A DNA stretch of 6,133 nt from contig JALHJD010000185.1 of assembly GCA_022837185.1 (NCBI GenBank), positions 1 through 6,133 on the forward strand, read 5' to 3'. The notes below the pieces were generated by a model that searched no databases, had not been told where the DNA came from, and saw only the letters and a list, made by a program, of their open reading frames with translations. Below, one piece after another: positions 5,639 through 6,133 of the stretch (position 1 is the first letter of the stretch; the number at the start of each line of letters is the position of its first letter). This stretch comes from Desulfobacteraceae bacterium. GTDB lineage: Bacteria; Desulfobacterota; Desulfobulbia; Desulfobulbales; Desulfobulbaceae. Position numbers and translations under genes: made by a program.

Positions 5639-6133
5639 CTATGGAGCCGTGCGGCCGTAGCCGAGGTCGTCGATGAACACGATGCCGGAGCCGCCGGCGG
5701 TCTGCGTGGCCTTGTTCCCGATGCCGATCGTCAGCTTCTTGACCCGAGCCAGGTTCACGCCGGTCAGACTGCTCATCGGGATCTTCCAGGCGGTCCAATC
5801 GGCCGCTGTCGCCGCGGTGGCGCTGGCGGCGGTGGCGGACTTGCTGGCGCTGTCTGTGACGACGAGGTACATGTCCGCCGGGTCGTTGTAGACCGGGCTG
5901 TTGACCACGGCCCCCTGCCAGTTCCCCGACACGCCGCCGGCAGCGGAGATGTTCTCGAACTGGAAGGTCCGGTCCACCCCGGCCACGTGTGAAGTGACGC
6001 ACAGACCGATCAGGACCGGGTCGGTTACCGGGATGAGCTGCTGGCCCACGACGTTCCAGGCCTTTCCGTCCGCTGAAACATAGCCACTGAAGACGCCGCC
6101 GACCCGCTCGATCTTGACCCAGTACGGAGGCGC
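5639..6133 (-). CDS. C-terminal part of a concanavalin-like (DUF1349-type) extracellular protein, planctomycete style
   Basis: The frame is open to the right edge of the window and ends with TAG at 5639-5641, giving the last 164 residues of a larger protein. Residues 1-50 (PYWVKIERVGGVFSGYVSAD, then GKAWNVVG and VLIGLCVTSH) match the end of a concanavalin A-like/DUF1349 beta-sandwich, whose strands typically read WVK(L/I)xRxGxxFxxYxSxDGxxW...(Y/L)IGLxVTSH. A second beta-rich module follows, with NSPVYNDPADMYLVVTDSAS, WTAWKIPMSSL, GVNLARVKKLTIGIGNK and GGSGIVFIDDLGYGR. This arrangement is frequent in secreted multi-domain proteins of Planctomycetota and probably binds carbohydrate or surfaces. 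An Ala/Ser/Thr-rich stretch (about 102-115) interrupts the second module. A GTG at 6049 is not a credible start because similarity continues upstream of it. No C-terminal sorting signal is visible. The fold family is fairly certain; the ligand is unknown. Confidence 0.72.
   Translation of the reverse strand, partial: APPYWVKIERVGGVFSGYVSADGKAWNVVGQQLIPVTDPVLIGLCVTSHVAGVDRTFQFENISAAGGVSGNWQGAVVNSPVYNDPADMYLVVTDSASKSATAASATAATAADWTAWKIPMSSLTGVNLARVKKLTIGIGNKATQTAGGSGIVFIDDLGYGRTAP

Noticed and set aside
5376..6002. 208-codon minus-strand frame overlapping the lectin-like gene
   Set aside because: It is Arg/Gly/His-rich and out of frame with the recognised module. It also crosses the terminator hairpin, so it is a frame shadow.
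1..6133. CRISPR arrays, tRNA or rRNA genes, insertion sequences, toxin-antitoxin or defence systems
   Set aside because: I saw no regularly spaced direct repeats, no tRNA-like cloverleaf or rRNA signature, no transposase motifs and no defence-type genes. The gene breaks lack terminal inverted repeats or target duplications.

Overview
The window looks like a composite of two or three genomic sources rather than one ordinary locus. The left two thirds (about 1-4700) suggest a GC-rich Gram-negative bacterium, perhaps of the Desulfobacterota or a related proteobacterial group. This placement is inferred only from protein flavour and repeat style. The right end (about 5010-6133) looks different and carries a lectin-like secreted-protein fragment of a type common in Planctomycetota.

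Layout. Positions 1-230 are non-coding and rich in palindromes, probably a dispersed intergenic repeat. Positions 231-4016 (minus) hold a complete DEAH-box RNA helicase, HrpA, with all helicase motifs and the C-terminal DUF3418 region. A 91-bp divergent intergenic region (4017-4107) follows. It contains a TATATATA tract that can serve as the -10 element for promoters on both strands, one towards hrpA and one towards galU. At 4108 (plus), after a strong ribosome binding site, galU (UTP-glucose-1-phosphate uridylyltransferase) begins normally but loses its identity after about residue 199.

At 4686-4704 galU runs into the Rossmann start of a saccharopine dehydrogenase-type protein in another frame. 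About 19 bases are readable as either gene. That second fragment breaks off after about 109 codons near 5009. Beyond it the sequence encodes, on the minus strand, a small multi-pass membrane protein weakly resembling the YhhN/TMEM86 family (start 5379), with its own promoter candidate at 5448-5476. Further right is the C-terminal 164 residues of a concanavalin-like/planctomycete-type extracellular protein (5639-6133, minus), followed by a strong hairpin terminator at 5579-5608.

Interpretation. HrpA and the start of galU form a normal divergent pair. The two abrupt breaks, each cutting recognisable genes in GC-rich short overlaps, are the most important feature. They are best explained by an assembly or amplification chimera, less likely by real illegitimate recombination. 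I found no convincing new biological system; the shared bidirectional promoter is the most interesting intact element.
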